64,000 nucleotides of DNA from Sphingomonas bisphenolicum (lineage in GTDB: Bacteria > Pseudomonadota > Alphaproteobacteria > Sphingomonadales > Sphingomonadaceae): positions 1,085,501-1,149,500 of the forward strand of contig NZ_AP018817.1 in the NCBI RefSeq assembly GCF_024349785.1, read 5' to 3'. Shown here piece after piece: positions 9,151-18,066 of this stretch. Within the stretch, counting starts at the first letter, position 1. Every line of letters starts with the position of its first letter. The notes below the pieces were generated by a model, which saw only the letters and a program-made list of their open reading frames with translations, made no database searches and was not told the DNA's origin. The position numbers and the translations under genes are program-made.

Positions 9151-9486
9151 GACCCTCTATCTTCGACCCGTTTCTCTTGTTTTAGCGCCATATTTCCCAA
9201 TGGCAAATAAGGAGCGCATGAGAGGGGAAGATACTGTATCCCCTATCTGTCTCTAGCCCGTAGCCGACTGGCCCGGCATCGATCCAACCTCTTTTTCTGC
9301 GCCGGGGGGATGAAGGCTCTCGGGCGTCCAGCCGCACCGGTGGGATTGCCCTGCAATCGGGATACCGCGCGACCGGGGCCGCCCCATCGGCGGCGGGGCG
9401 CATAGTCGATGGCGGAGCAATGCGTTGCTTGCAGGTCCGCATAAATATCCCGTACTGGTATATGCAGAGCGGCGAAAATATGGCGA
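9151..9486. other. 336-bp intergenic stretch
   Basis: Between the diguanylate cyclase start and the end of the next minus-strand gene. It must hold the cyclase promoter. The only structure seen is an imperfect inverted repeat at 9223-9244 (AGGGG...ATACTGTAT...CCCCT). A minus-strand open frame across it has no coding character and overlaps the next gene, so no gene is called. Confidence 0.5.
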
Positions 9487-10038
9487 TCAGGACGCGCACC
9501 AGTCGATCGGGTTGCGCGACCAAGCCCTGGCATGGCCCTTAAGGATCATCAACTGGCCGATCGACACGCCGTCGCGCAGCAGCAGCCGGGCGGAGGGATC
9601 GGGATCGGCGGCGTCGGGCCGGGCCTCGAACGCGCCGCCGTTCAGCATCGCGGCCAGCGCGGCGCGGCCCTTTTGCGCGCGCGCGGCTTCGGCCGAGCAG
9701 CGGGGGGCGGTGTCGCTGGGGACGCTGATGTCGGAGAGATGATAGCGTGTGCCGCGCCAGGCATAGGCGTTGGCGGACAGGATGCAGGCGTCGCCCCGGA
9801 CGTCGTCGCACAGCGCGAACCGTGCGTTGATGCTGGTGGGCGCGGCGACGTCTTTCGCGGCGTCGCCGGGGGCGGGCAGAATATGTGCGATGAGCAACGC
9901 CACGGCCCCGGCAATGCCGAGCGCGGCAAGCAGCAGGCCGATCGGGACGACGCGCGTGCGCTGTTCCTGCTTGTCGTTCAGCCAGGCGCCGGCGTCATCC
10001 GGGTGGCGATCGCCGACGTCGTACAGATTGCGTGCCAT
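9487..10038 (-). CDS. membrane-anchored degenerate SNase-like protein
   Basis: A 183-residue protein with a cytoplasmic stretch, one membrane segment (VVPIGLLLAALGIAGAVALL, about residues 30-50) and an extracytoplasmic domain with the layout of staphylococcal-nuclease (thermonuclease) domains: AYAWRGTRYHLSDISVP, then GRAALAAMLNGG, then GQLMILKGHARAW. The usual catalytic positions look lost: the R of the family RL-DxPE motif is H here and the D/E positions are S and D. It is probably inactive as a nuclease or has a changed role. The ATG at 10038 gives the sensible N-terminus. Confidence 0.55.
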   Translation of the reverse strand: MARNLYDVGDRHPDDAGAWLNDKQEQRTRVVPIGLLLAALGIAGAVALLIAHILPAPGDAAKDVAAPTSINARFALCDDVRGDACILSANAYAWRGTRYHLSDISVPSDTAPRCSAEAARAQKGRAALAAMLNGGAFEARPDAADPDPSARLLLRDGVSIGQLMILKGHARAWSRNPIDWCAS

Positions 10039-10199
10039 GGTGCATCCCAAATGGAGCGGATGCTTTACCATCGCTTATGGAAAATTTCGGTTAACCAGCC
10101 GGAGCGCCGCTTTGCAACGGCGTGCGGCCTCACGGACTGGCCGGTTGACGGATCGGCCGGGCCATGGTCAAGTCGGCGGGCTGTAGCGACGGAGGCGGC

Positions 10200-10586
10200 G
10201 TGAGCGATACCTGGTTGTATGACGAGCATCCTGCGATGTTCCGGGCGCATCCCGTCCTGTTCCTGCTGCTGCTGGTTTCGGTGGTCGGCATCGTCGCGAT
10301 CGCGATCTGGTGGGTGCTGCACAAGGGCGAACGACTGGCGCTGAGCGAGCGCGAAGTGCTGATGGAGCGCGGATTGCTGGCCAAGCAGCGGACCGAGGTC
10401 GCGCTGTCCTCCATTCGGTCGGTGCGCATCACTCAAAGCCTGGGCCAGCGCATCTTCGGCGTCGGCCATGTCGAGCTGTTCAGTGCCGGCGATATCGCCG
10501 AAATCGCGATCAAGAACATGCCGCGGCCCGACCGCATCCGCGCGATCGCCGCCGCGCGCAACCTGGACCTGCTGCCGCAAAGATAG
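10200..10586 (+). CDS. PH-like (bPH2/DUF304) membrane protein
   Basis: A 128-residue protein with one membrane segment (HPVLFLLLLVSVVGIVAIAIWW) and a C-terminal bacterial PH-like domain: LALSEREVLMERGLLAKQRTEV, then IRSVRITQSLGQRIFGVGHV, then AGDIAEIAIKNM. The same layout is seen in YdbS/YdbT-type proteins, whose molecular role is unclear. The GTG at 10200 was chosen because GGAGG lies four bases upstream (10191-10195); an ATG at 10164 has no such support. It is divergent from the nuclease-like gene. Confidence 0.75.
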   Translation: MSDTWLYDEHPAMFRAHPVLFLLLLVSVVGIVAIAIWWVLHKGERLALSEREVLMERGLLAKQRTEVALSSIRSVRITQSLGQRIFGVGHVELFSAGDIAEIAIKNMPRPDRIRAIAAARNLDLLPQR

Positions 10587-10737
10587 ACTATTTCGTCCAG
10601 CCCCTTGACTTGAGCCGATTTATTTCAACGATAGGGTTAACAAAAGAGGGGCCGCAGAGCCTCAATTCGCAAGAGGACGCCATGTCAGGAACGTCCGTTC
10701 ACAAAGGGGTGAACGGCGGGATAAGGGGTCGTCTTCC

Positions 10738-11439
10738 ATGGTTGGTTTGCGAGTGATGCCGTCTTTGCCGGACCTGACGGCCGAGCAGCGCGCCGAAATC
10801 CGCCACGCCTGCGGCTTTGCCTGCGTGCGGTGCGGCGTCACCATCTACCGCTATCTGGGGCTGCCGGACGGGCCGGGGGCGACCTTGCTGTGCCCGACAT
10901 GCCACGGATTGGTGGAGGAAGGGCGGCTGACCGCGACCCAGGTCCACAGCTTCCACGCCAATCCGGTGGTGCGCCAGCGCCATTTCGCGCGCGACCGGCT
11001 GCCCTTTTCGGCGGAATTGCCGCAACTGATCGTCGGTGGATCGCGGCTGCTGCGCGACACGCCGATCCCGATCACGCTGGAGGGCGAGCCGATCCTGATC
11101 TTCGCGCCGCCGCGCCGGACCAATGGCGCGACGCGGATCAGCGTGCGGCTGGGCTCGCCCGACGGGGTGGCGACGCAGATCATCGACGGCAATGAATGGA
11201 AGCCGACCGATGGTAGCTGGCATTTCCTGCTGCGCGGCGACCGCTACAGCATGATGGCGGCGCGGGGCGATGGCCTTGCGGTGCTGCGGATCGTCGCGCG
11301 CAACCGGATCGCGGTGGAGCATCTGCGCACCACGATCAACGGCCGCCGGCTGGAGGTGACGCCCGACTGGCTGGAGATTGACGGCAAGCGGCATGTCGAC
11401 CAGATCGGCAGCGGGACGCTGATCGGGCTGGAGCTTTAG
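10738..11439 (+). CDS. degenerate HNH-type zinc-finger protein
   Basis: A 233-residue protein. Its N-terminal 60 residues carry the zinc-ribbon cysteines of an HNH-like fold (CGFACVRCG then LLCPTCH), but where HNH enzymes have YEYEHI this protein reads IYRYLGL, so the first catalytic His appears to be missing. The rest is a strand-rich domain of about 130 residues (PILIFAPPRRTNGATRISVRL, FLLRGDRYSMMAARGDGLAVL). A binding rather than cutting role is likely; the ligand is unknown. AAGGGGT lies about ten bases before the ATG. Its stop codon overlaps the stop of the next, convergent gene. Confidence 0.6.
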   Translation: MVGLRVMPSLPDLTAEQRAEIRHACGFACVRCGVTIYRYLGLPDGPGATLLCPTCHGLVEEGRLTATQVHSFHANPVVRQRHFARDRLPFSAELPQLIVGGSRLLRDTPIPITLEGEPILIFAPPRRTNGATRISVRLGSPDGVATQIIDGNEWKPTDGSWHFLLRGDRYSMMAARGDGLAVLRIVARNRIAVEHLRTTINGRRLEVTPDWLEIDGKRHVDQIGSGTLIGLEL

Positions 11440-11972
11440 GGCGCAACCTGCGGTTTCGGGCGGGGGCGGAAGTCCAGCGCGACCGGGCGCATGACGCCGT
11501 CGGCGCGGACCCGGACGCGGACCAGCCCTTGCAGGCGCGGATCGGCCAGCTTGCGGGAGAGGGCGATCGCCTGGCCCTGCGAGGCGTAGAATATCCCGCT
11601 TTCAAGCCTGCGGACCTCCTGCCGCGCGCCCAATGTCGCACGGAGGATGATGGCGCAGTCCCCGGTCGCATCCGTTGGGGATACAGGGCGCACCGTTCGG
11701 ATGTGCGGCGCGATGCCGGTGACGCACAGGGCGCTGGCATAAGCGGGGTCGACCCGGCTCTCCCCCTCGCGCAACGGCGCGGTCGGCCAGGCGTAGCGAT
11801 AGCGCACATAATGGCCGCGCAGCAGGTCGCGCGGGTCATAGCCCTCGATCGGGATCAGCCAGTCCTCCCCCTGCTGCGCCTGCCGGTGGATCATGGCCCA
11901 GCTTGCCAACAGGGCGGCGAGCGGCAGCAGCAGCGCGGCGGCAAGGATCAGGCGATGGCGGGCTGGCGTCAT
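11436..11972 (-). CDS. GDYXXLXY domain protein
   Basis: A 178-residue protein with one N-terminal membrane segment (LILAAALLLPLAALLASWAM) and a periplasmic domain carrying EGYDPRDLLRGHYVRYRY, the region that names the GDYXXLXY family. The biochemical role of this family is unknown. Its start overlaps the stop of the DUF2157 gene by ATGA, the standard partnership for this family, so the two probably form one complex or at least one transcript. Confidence 0.85.
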   Translation of the reverse strand: MTPARHRLILAAALLLPLAALLASWAMIHRQAQQGEDWLIPIEGYDPRDLLRGHYVRYRYAWPTAPLREGESRVDPAYASALCVTGIAPHIRTVRPVSPTDATGDCAIILRATLGARQEVRRLESGIFYASQGQAIALSRKLADPRLQGLVRVRVRADGVMRPVALDFRPRPKPQVAP

Positions 11973-13126
11973 GCGCCCTCTCCGCGCGCAGGGGCATAAC
12001 GGCGCGACAGGCGGATCGTGGCCCAGGCGACGGCCATGGCGAACAGGCCCGACAGAATCAGCCCCACGCCGCTGCCCAGCAAATCGTCATTCAGTTCGAA
12101 GCTGAGGATGATGATGCGCAGCGCGACCAGCGCGACGGCGGCCTGGAAGATGCGCCGCCAACGGGCATGGATCGCACCGGCGGCGACCGCGCCCCAGAGC
12201 GCGAGGAAGAACAGGCTGGCGATCCAGGTGCTGGCGTAGTGGCTCAGACCGGGCAGCAGCGCCTGGCCCAGATGCAGTACCGCCGCGACGACCAGCAGCG
12301 CTGCGGTCGCGCGGCCGGACGCGGTGCGCCGGGCATAAGCGGTCGCCGCGGCGGCGCAGAGCAGGGCGACGCTCTGGATCGCGGCGCTGCCGGGCAGGAT
12401 CGCGCTGTCGCTGTCCCAGCCGCGCAGCAGCAGGACGATGCTGACGCCCGCGAAGATCGTCGTAGCGGCCATTTGTTCGATCAGCCGCCAGAAGGCGGGG
12501 CGATCGCTCCTGTCGCGCATCAGGGCGGCGGCGCCGGCGACCAGGATCGGCGGGCAGGCGATCAGTCCCCAATAGAGCGACGGATGCGTCGGCGAGACGC
12601 GACCGAATAGGGACCAGACACGGTCATGATCGTCGGCGTGCGCCCACAGCGTGCCCAGCAGCCCTGCCATCCACAGGCCCGCAACCGGCCAGCCGCGCCC
12701 GAACAATAGAAGCAGCGGCGAGAAGAGCAGCAGCCAGGCGAGCAGCGGCTGCCACAGCGGCGAACTGGTCTGGTAGACCTGCCCCAGATGGCCGAAAAAG
12801 GTGAGGCCCAGCACCGCCGCCACGAAGAGCAGGGCGTCGCAGACTATTGGGTTCAGATCGCCTTTCAACAACCGCCACCCGATCCATGCCGCGAGCGCGG
12901 CCATGATCGCAAAATGGATCGCCAGCCGCGCCGTGCCGGGAATCGCCTCCCAATTGGCGGCGACGATCGACACCAGCCCCAGCCCGATCGTCAGCGCGCC
13001 CAGCCCGACGATCGCCCAGACGCCGATCGGCCGGCTATGCGCGGCTTCCCACGCGCCGATCGCGCTGGCGGTATCGGCGTCGATCAGCCCCGCCGCCTGC
13101 CACGCCCTGAGTTTCCGTTCCGACAT
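11969..13126 (-). CDS. DUF2157 multi-pass membrane protein
   Basis: A 385-residue protein whose N-terminus (MSERKLRAWQAAGLIDADTA) is the conserved cytosolic helix pair of DUF2157 proteins, followed by about ten membrane segments. The function of the family is unknown. It is translationally coupled (ATGA) to the GDYXXLXY gene. The ATG at 13126 fits the family N-terminus, but no good ribosome binding site is visible before it or before an alternative upstream start at 13183. Confidence 0.85.
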   Translation of the reverse strand: MSERKLRAWQAAGLIDADTASAIGAWEAAHSRPIGVWAIVGLGALTIGLGLVSIVAANWEAIPGTARLAIHFAIMAALAAWIGWRLLKGDLNPIVCDALLFVAAVLGLTFFGHLGQVYQTSSPLWQPLLAWLLLFSPLLLLFGRGWPVAGLWMAGLLGTLWAHADDHDRVWSLFGRVSPTHPSLYWGLIACPPILVAGAAALMRDRSDRPAFWRLIEQMAATTIFAGVSIVLLLRGWDSDSAILPGSAAIQSVALLCAAAATAYARRTASGRATAALLVVAAVLHLGQALLPGLSHYASTWIASLFFLALWGAVAAGAIHARWRRIFQAAVALVALRIIILSFELNDDLLGSGVGLILSGLFAMAVAWATIRLSRRYAPARGEGA

Positions 13127-13373
13127 GGCGGGGAGAGTAATGGGGCCGGCGCGGAGGGCAATGGGGTTGTGAGGGTGGGGCAACGAGGCGATTGCTTATT
13201 GGCGCAGTCTGCGAGCGGTCAGAAGCGGGCGCTAGGTAGACGGATTTTTACGTCGCCTTTCGCGTGAAGTCTCGCGCAAAGCAGACCGCGCGAAATCGCC
13301 CAAAAATGGACATGTTCCCCCTGCCGCTGGCAGGAGTGGAATGGAAGGAACCACCCATCCGCGCAACCCTCCC

Positions 13374-13847
13374 TTACGCTATCACCAATTCCATCCCCGC
13401 CTTCACCCGGTCGAGGGCGAGGAAGCTGTGGAAGCTGGCGACGAAGTCGGTGTCCGACAGCAGGCGGCGGGTGGTGGCGTCATAATGGCGCATGTCGGGC
13501 GATACGATCAACAGGATGAAGCTGCAGCCGCCCGTCACATAATAGCATTGCTGCACAGCCGGATCGGCGCGGAACAGCGCCTTGGCGCGGTCGACCGTGG
13601 CGGAGCGTTCGTCGGTCAGATGGACTTCGACGATCGCGGTGATGTCCAGGTCCACTGCATCGGGATCGACGATCGCGGCGTTGCGGGCGACGATCCCGGC
13701 CTTTTCCATGGCGGCGATGCGGCGTTGCACCGCTGCGGTGGAGAGGTTCACCGCCTGCGCGATGGCGCGTTGCGGCGTGCGATTGTCGCGCTGGATGATT
13801 CGCAGGATCGCGCGGTCGAACGGGTCTGGAGTGCGCATATCGGGCAT
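13374..13847 (-). CDS. Lrp/AsnC family transcriptional regulator
   Basis: DNA-binding regulator of 157 residues. The N-terminal winged helix-turn-helix (FDRAILRIIQRDNRTP, NLSTAAVQRRIAAMEKAGI) is followed by a RAM/AsnC effector domain (ITAIVEVHLTDERS, CYYVTGGCSFILLI). Such proteins form octamers and sense amino acids. It is transcribed divergently from an EamA-type exporter 107 nt away, the usual layout when an Lrp-like regulator controls an amino-acid exporter, so that exporter is the likely target. The effector is not known. Confidence 0.9.
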   Translation of the reverse strand: MPDMRTPDPFDRAILRIIQRDNRTPQRAIAQAVNLSTAAVQRRIAAMEKAGIVARNAAIVDPDAVDLDITAIVEVHLTDERSATVDRAKALFRADPAVQQCYYVTGGCSFILLIVSPDMRHYDATTRRLLSDTDFVASFHSFLALDRVKAGMELVIA

Positions 13848-13954
13848 GGACGAGTAATTGTTGCATTTTCTGGGGCAATCAAGAGCATTTTTCCCGCTGT
13901 TGTGATGATAATATTCGGGATCGACAGGCGGTCGGGCGGGAAAGACGGACGGGT

Positions 13955-14911
13955 ATGACCAAGGGATCAGGCGGAACGATGCTGGCGGGCATCGCGTGCG
14001 GTGTGGGCGCGGGGGCTCTGTGGGGGCTGGTGTTCGTGGCGCCCGAAGTGGTGCGCGGCTTCACCCCGTTGCAGCAGGCGGTCGGCCGTTATCTGGCCTA
14101 TGGCGCGCTGTCGCTGATCCTCGTCGCGCCGCGCTGGCGGATGCTGGCTGCGCGGATGACGCCGCGCCTATTGTGGGCGCTGGCCTGGCTCGCGCTGGCC
14201 GGCAACCTCTTTTACTATGTGCTGCTGGTGAGCGCGGTGCAGATGGGCGGCGTCGCCATGACATCGCTGGTGGTCGGTTTCCTGCCGGTGGCGGTGACGA
14301 TCATCGGCAGCCGGGAGGCGGGCGCGGTGCCGCTGCGACAATTGGCGCCCTCGCTGCTGCTGTGCGTCGCCGGCGCGCTGTGCATCGGCTGGCAGGCGGT
14401 GGTCATGCCCGGACCGGGGCCGGTGGCGACGCGGCTGCTGGGCTTTGCCTGCGCGGTCGGGGCGCTGATCTCCTGGACCGCCTTCGCCATCGGCAATAAT
14501 CACTGGCTGCGGCGGCAGGGCGACATGCCAGCGCAGGACTGGAACCTGCTGATCGGGCTGGCGACAGGATGCCAGGCGCTGCTGTTCCTGCCGGTCGTGC
14601 TGTGGCTGGGGCTGGGCCGGCATGACGCCGCCGCCTGGACGCAGTTCGCCACCGTCTCGGTCGCTGTCGCGCTGCTGGCCTCGATCGTGGGCAACGCGCT
14701 GTGGAACCGGGCGAGCCGGTTATTGCCGCTGACCATGGTCGGGCAGATGATCCTGTTCGAAACCGCCTTCGCGCTGATCTATGGCTTCGCCTGGGAAGGG
14801 CGCTGGCCGACCGGGCTGGAGAGCGCGGCCTTCCTGCTGGTGGTGCTGAGCGTCGTGACCTGCATCGCGGCGCATCGGCGGCCGGTGGCGCAGCTCGTCA
14901 CAACCGCCTGA
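13955..14911 (+). CDS. EamA/DMT family exporter
   Basis: Drug/metabolite transporter superfamily protein of 318 residues with ten predicted membrane helices in two EamA repeats (GVGAGALWGLVFVAPEVVRG; then CAVGALISWTAFAIGNNHWL). Members commonly export amino acids or metabolites. Divergence from an Lrp-type regulator suggests an amino-acid-related substrate, by inference. The ATG at 13955 is used; a second in-frame ATG lies at 13979. Confidence 0.88.
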   Translation: MTKGSGGTMLAGIACGVGAGALWGLVFVAPEVVRGFTPLQQAVGRYLAYGALSLILVAPRWRMLAARMTPRLLWALAWLALAGNLFYYVLLVSAVQMGGVAMTSLVVGFLPVAVTIIGSREAGAVPLRQLAPSLLLCVAGALCIGWQAVVMPGPGPVATRLLGFACAVGALISWTAFAIGNNHWLRRQGDMPAQDWNLLIGLATGCQALLFLPVVLWLGLGRHDAAAWTQFATVSVAVALLASIVGNALWNRASRLLPLTMVGQMILFETAFALIYGFAWEGRWPTGLESAAFLLVVLSVVTCIAAHRRPVAQLVTTA

Positions 14912-14955
14912 TTGCGCGCTTTCCCCTTCGACGGATTCGCTATAGGGCGCTTTGC

Positions 14956-15342
14956 ATGACCAATATGTTTCTTGTGATGGGCGGGGGCGCCGTGGGCGCC
15001 GCCTTGCGCTATCAATTGGGGCGCTTCGCCGGGCAGATGGCGCCCGGTACGGCCTGGCCCTGGGGTACCTTCGCCGCCAATCTGATCGGCGGTTTCGCCA
15101 TGGGGCTGCTCGCCGGATGGCTGGCGCGCGGGGGCAGCGTGTCGGGCGAACCGATCCGCCTGTTGCTGGGCGTGGGCGTGCTGGGCGGCTTCACCACCTT
15201 TTCCGCGTTCAGCCTCGAAACCATGCTGATGATCCAGCGCGGCGATATCCTGCTGGCGAGCGGCTATGCGCTGGCGTCGGTGATCGGCGCGATCGTGGCG
15301 CTGTGCGTGGGCCTGACCGTGATGCGGAGCGTCGTGGCATGA
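14956..15342 (+). CDS. crcB: fluoride exporter CrcB/FluC
   Basis: Small dual-topology fluoride channel of 128 residues with four membrane segments. Family signatures present: GAVGAALRYQLGR, WGTFAANLIGGFAMGLLAG (the NxxG motif) and the central GGFTTFSAFSLET phenylalanine-box region. It protects the cell from fluoride. No fluoride riboswitch was recognised in the 44-nt upstream gap. The gene heads a chain of six genes linked by ATGA overlaps. Confidence 0.95.
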   Translation: MTNMFLVMGGGAVGAALRYQLGRFAGQMAPGTAWPWGTFAANLIGGFAMGLLAGWLARGGSVSGEPIRLLLGVGVLGGFTTFSAFSLETMLMIQRGDILLASGYALASVIGAIVALCVGLTVMRSVVA

Positions 15343-16796
15343 AGGGGCGTCCTCCCGCCAGGCCCGGCGCGGGCGCGACCGGCGGCAAGAGGCCGCGCGA
15401 CGGCAAGCCTGCGGGCCGATCCGCAAGCGGCAAGCCGTCGGACAAGCGCTTCGGCGACAAGAAGCCGGGTGATAAAAAGCCCGCTGACCGCAAGTTCGAC
15501 CGGAAATCCGCCGACGGCAAGCCCGGCGCGCCCGGCCGCGCCCGTGGGGGCGCGAAGGCGGCAAGTGCGCGCAAGGGGGAGGGCGGCAAGCCGCCGTTCA
15601 AGCCCCGCACGAAAGCCGCTGCGCCCGCCGCGGCCAAGGCCGCACCGGCCGCAGCCAAGCCCGTCGCCGCCAAGAGCAGCGCCGCCAAGGGCGTGTCGCT
15701 CGACGTGCGCCAGTTCCGCGTGGCCGCCGACGATGACGGCATCCGCCTCGACCGCTGGTTCCAGCGGCATCTGCCCGATGTCGGCTTCAATATCGTGTCG
15801 CGCTGGTCGCGCACCGGCCAGTTGCGGGTCGATGGCGCGCGCGCCGCGCCGGGCGACCGCATCGTCGAGGGGCAGACGATCCGCGTCCCCCCCGCCGAAG
15901 CGCGGCCCGATATGCCCGAAAAGGCGAAGCGCGTCCGCGTCATCGACCTGACGCCCGACGAGATCGCCTATGCGCAGGAGATGGTGATCCATCGCGATGC
16001 GCAGGCCATCGTCATCAACAAGCCGCCGGGGCTGGCCACGCAGGGCGGGACCAAGACCGACGAGCATGTCGACAAGCTGCTCGACGCGCTGCTGTTCGAT
16101 TCCGAATCGCGCCCCAAGCTGGTCCACCGGCTGGACAAGGACACGTCGGGCGCGCTGCTGCTGGCGCGGACCAGCCGGTCGGCCGCGCATTTCGCCAAGA
16201 CTTTCTCCAGCCGCACCGCGCGCAAGGTCTATTGGGCGCTGGTGATCGGCGTGCCGTCGATCAATGACGGCATGATCGAGCTGCCGCTCGCCAAGCAGCC
16301 GGGCACCGGCGGCGAGAAGATGCATGTGGACGAGGAAGAGGGGATGCCCGCCCGCACGCGCTATCGCGTGATCGAACGGGCCGGCAACCGCGCCGCCTGG
16401 GTCGAGCTGCAACCCTATACCGGCCGAACGCACCAGTTGCGCGTCCATCTGGCGGCGATCGGCCACCCGATCGTGGGCGACGGCAAATATGGCGGCAAGG
16501 ACAGTTTCCTGACCGGGTCGATCAGCCGCAAGATGCACCTGCATGCGCGCCGCATCCGGGTGGATCATCCCGATGGCGGGCGGGTGGACGTGATGGCGGA
16601 CCTGCCGACCCATTTCGCCAACAGCCTGGAGGATCTGGGCTTCGACCTCTCCCTGGGCGACATGCCGCTGGACGACGAGATCGACCGGACCCCGACCCGC
16701 GAGGACGAGAAGAAGTTCGCGCGCCAGCACGCCAAGCAGGTGCGCAAGGATCGCAAGGGCGAGCGCCGGTCGCGGGGTGGCGGCCGCGGCGAATGA
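15339..16796 (+). CDS. RluA-family 23S rRNA pseudouridine synthase with basic N-terminal extension
   Basis: Pseudouridine synthase of the RluC/RluD group that modifies 23S rRNA. After a Lys/Ala/Pro/Gly-rich tail of roughly 115 residues with repeats such as GDKKPGDKKPADRK, there is an S4 RNA-binding domain (IRLDRWFQRHLPDVGF, RTGQLRVDG) and the catalytic domain with VIINKPPGLATQGG and the HRLDKDTSGALLLART motif, whose D is the catalytic residue, then YTGRTHQLRVHL. The enzyme proper is normal in length; the extension makes it 485 aa. The start overlaps the crcB stop as ATGA. Confidence 0.92.
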   Translation: MKGRPPARPGAGATGGKRPRDGKPAGRSASGKPSDKRFGDKKPGDKKPADRKFDRKSADGKPGAPGRARGGAKAASARKGEGGKPPFKPRTKAAAPAAAKAAPAAAKPVAAKSSAAKGVSLDVRQFRVAADDDGIRLDRWFQRHLPDVGFNIVSRWSRTGQLRVDGARAAPGDRIVEGQTIRVPPAEARPDMPEKAKRVRVIDLTPDEIAYAQEMVIHRDAQAIVINKPPGLATQGGTKTDEHVDKLLDALLFDSESRPKLVHRLDKDTSGALLLARTSRSAAHFAKTFSSRTARKVYWALVIGVPSINDGMIELPLAKQPGTGGEKMHVDEEEGMPARTRYRVIERAGNRAAWVELQPYTGRTHQLRVHLAAIGHPIVGDGKYGGKDSFLTGSISRKMHLHARRIRVDHPDGGRVDVMADLPTHFANSLEDLGFDLSLGDMPLDDEIDRTPTREDEKKFARQHAKQVRKDRKGERRSRGGGRGE

Positions 16797-17410
16797 CGCC
16801 GGGGGCGCCCTATCGCTGGACGGATGAGGCGGCGATCCGCGATTTCGTGGGACAGGCGGGCTTCGGCCTGCTCTGCGTCGCCGCGCCCGACAGGATGCAT
16901 GTGGTGCATCTGCCTGTCGTCTGGCTGGACGATCGGCGGATCGGCCTGCACATCCATCGCGCCAATCCGATCGTGCGGCATCTGGACGGAGCGGACGCAC
17001 TGATCGTCGTTACCGGGCCGCATGGCTATGTCAGCCCGGACTGGTATGGCCTGCCCGACAAGGTGCCGACCTGGAACTATCTGTCGGCCGAATTGCGCGG
17101 GCCGATGGCGCGGCTGGACCGGGACGCGACGATTGCGCAGATCGATGCGCTCACCCAGGAGCAGGAGCGGCGGCTGGCGCCAAAGCCGGTCTGGACCCGC
17201 GACAAGATGGGGGCGGGCCAGTTCGACCGGCTGCTCGGTGGGCTCGTCGGCTTCGCCATGCGGGTGGACGCGCTGCACGGCACTGCCAAGCTGGGGCAGG
17301 ACAAGCCGGAAGCGGCGCGGATCGGCGTGGCCGATGCGCTGGACGCCGGTGGCAATGCGCCGCTGGCGGCGCTGATGCGGGCGACTCTGGGCGAAGGGGA
17401 CGCGGCATGA
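16793..17410 (+). CDS. PaiB-like FMN-binding family protein
   Basis: A 205-residue protein of the PaiB/FMN-binding split-barrel family, once described as negative regulators of sporulation and protease genes in Bacillus; the real activity in proteobacteria is unclear. Diagnostic stretches are FGLLCVAAPDRMHVVHLPVVW, GLHIHRANPIVRHL, the VTGPHGYVSPDWYG motif and VPTWNYLSAELRG. Start overlaps the previous stop by ATGA and its stop overlaps the HAD gene in the same way. Confidence 0.88.
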   Translation: MTPGAPYRWTDEAAIRDFVGQAGFGLLCVAAPDRMHVVHLPVVWLDDRRIGLHIHRANPIVRHLDGADALIVVTGPHGYVSPDWYGLPDKVPTWNYLSAELRGPMARLDRDATIAQIDALTQEQERRLAPKPVWTRDKMGAGQFDRLLGGLVGFAMRVDALHGTAKLGQDKPEAARIGVADALDAGGNAPLAALMRATLGEGDAA

Positions 17411-18066
17411 GCAATCGCCTGGTCGTCTTCGATTGCGACGGCACGCTGGTCGACAGCCAGCACAGCATCTGCACCGCCATGGTCCGCGCCTTCGAGGATG
17501 TGCAACTGCCGCCGCCCGAACGGCTGGCGATCCTGTCGGCGGTGGGCCTGTCGCTGCCGGTCGCGATGGCGCGGCTGCTGCCCGATGCGGAGGCGGATTT
17601 CCACGATCATCTGGCCGATCGCTACAAGCTGGCGTTCCAGGCGATGCGGCGCGAGCAGGGGGTGCAGGAACCGCTCTATCCCGGCATCGCCGATCTGGTG
17701 GCGGAACTGGACGCGGCGGGATGGTTGCTGGGGGTGGCGACCGGCAAGTCGGACCGCGGCCTCAACCTGTGCCTCACCCATCATGGTATCATCGACCGGT
17801 TCGTGACGCTGCAGACCGCCGATCGCCACCCGTCCAAGCCGCACCCCTCGATGCTGATGACCGCGATGGCGGAAGCGGGGGCGGCGCCCGACACCACGGT
17901 GATGATCGGCGACACCAGCTTCGACATCGCCATGGGGCTGGCCGCGGGCGTGCGCAGCATCGGCGTGGCGTGGGGCTATCATCTGCCGGGCGAACTGGTC
18001 GCGGCGGGCGCCCATGCGGTGGCGATGGACAGCGCGGAATTACGCGGCCATATCGGCGCGCCATGA
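17407..18066 (+). CDS. HAD-superfamily hydrolase, phosphoglycolate phosphatase-like
   Basis: Haloacid-dehalogenase hydrolase of 219 residues. Motif I is VFDCDGTLVDSQ (nucleophile Asp), motif II lies in GVATGKSDRG, motif III includes SKPHPSM and motif IV is MIGDTSFDIAMG. The cap between residues 15 and 80 is of the helical phosphoglycolate phosphatase/pyrophosphatase type. Substrate cannot be fixed from sequence. In related genomes such a HAD gene often lies next to ATP12, as here one gene away. It is the fourth member of the ATGA chain. Confidence 0.9.
   Translation: MSNRLVVFDCDGTLVDSQHSICTAMVRAFEDVQLPPPERLAILSAVGLSLPVAMARLLPDAEADFHDHLADRYKLAFQAMRREQGVQEPLYPGIADLVAELDAAGWLLGVATGKSDRGLNLCLTHHGIIDRFVTLQTADRHPSKPHPSMLMTAMAEAGAAPDTTVMIGDTSFDIAMGLAAGVRSIGVAWGYHLPGELVAAGAHAVAMDSAELRGHIGAP

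Noticed and set aside
9182..9523. Minus-strand frame of 113 codons downstream of the nuclease-like gene
   Set aside because: No ribosome binding site, no plausible protein character, and it overlaps the end of a better-supported gene.
10605..10634. TTGACT with a CGATAG-like hexamer before the HNH-like gene
   Set aside because: The -10 match is poor; not enough to call a promoter.
14912..14955. Possible fluoride riboswitch before crcB
   Set aside because: The gap is 44 nt and lacks the conserved crcB-motif core and pseudoknot sequences.
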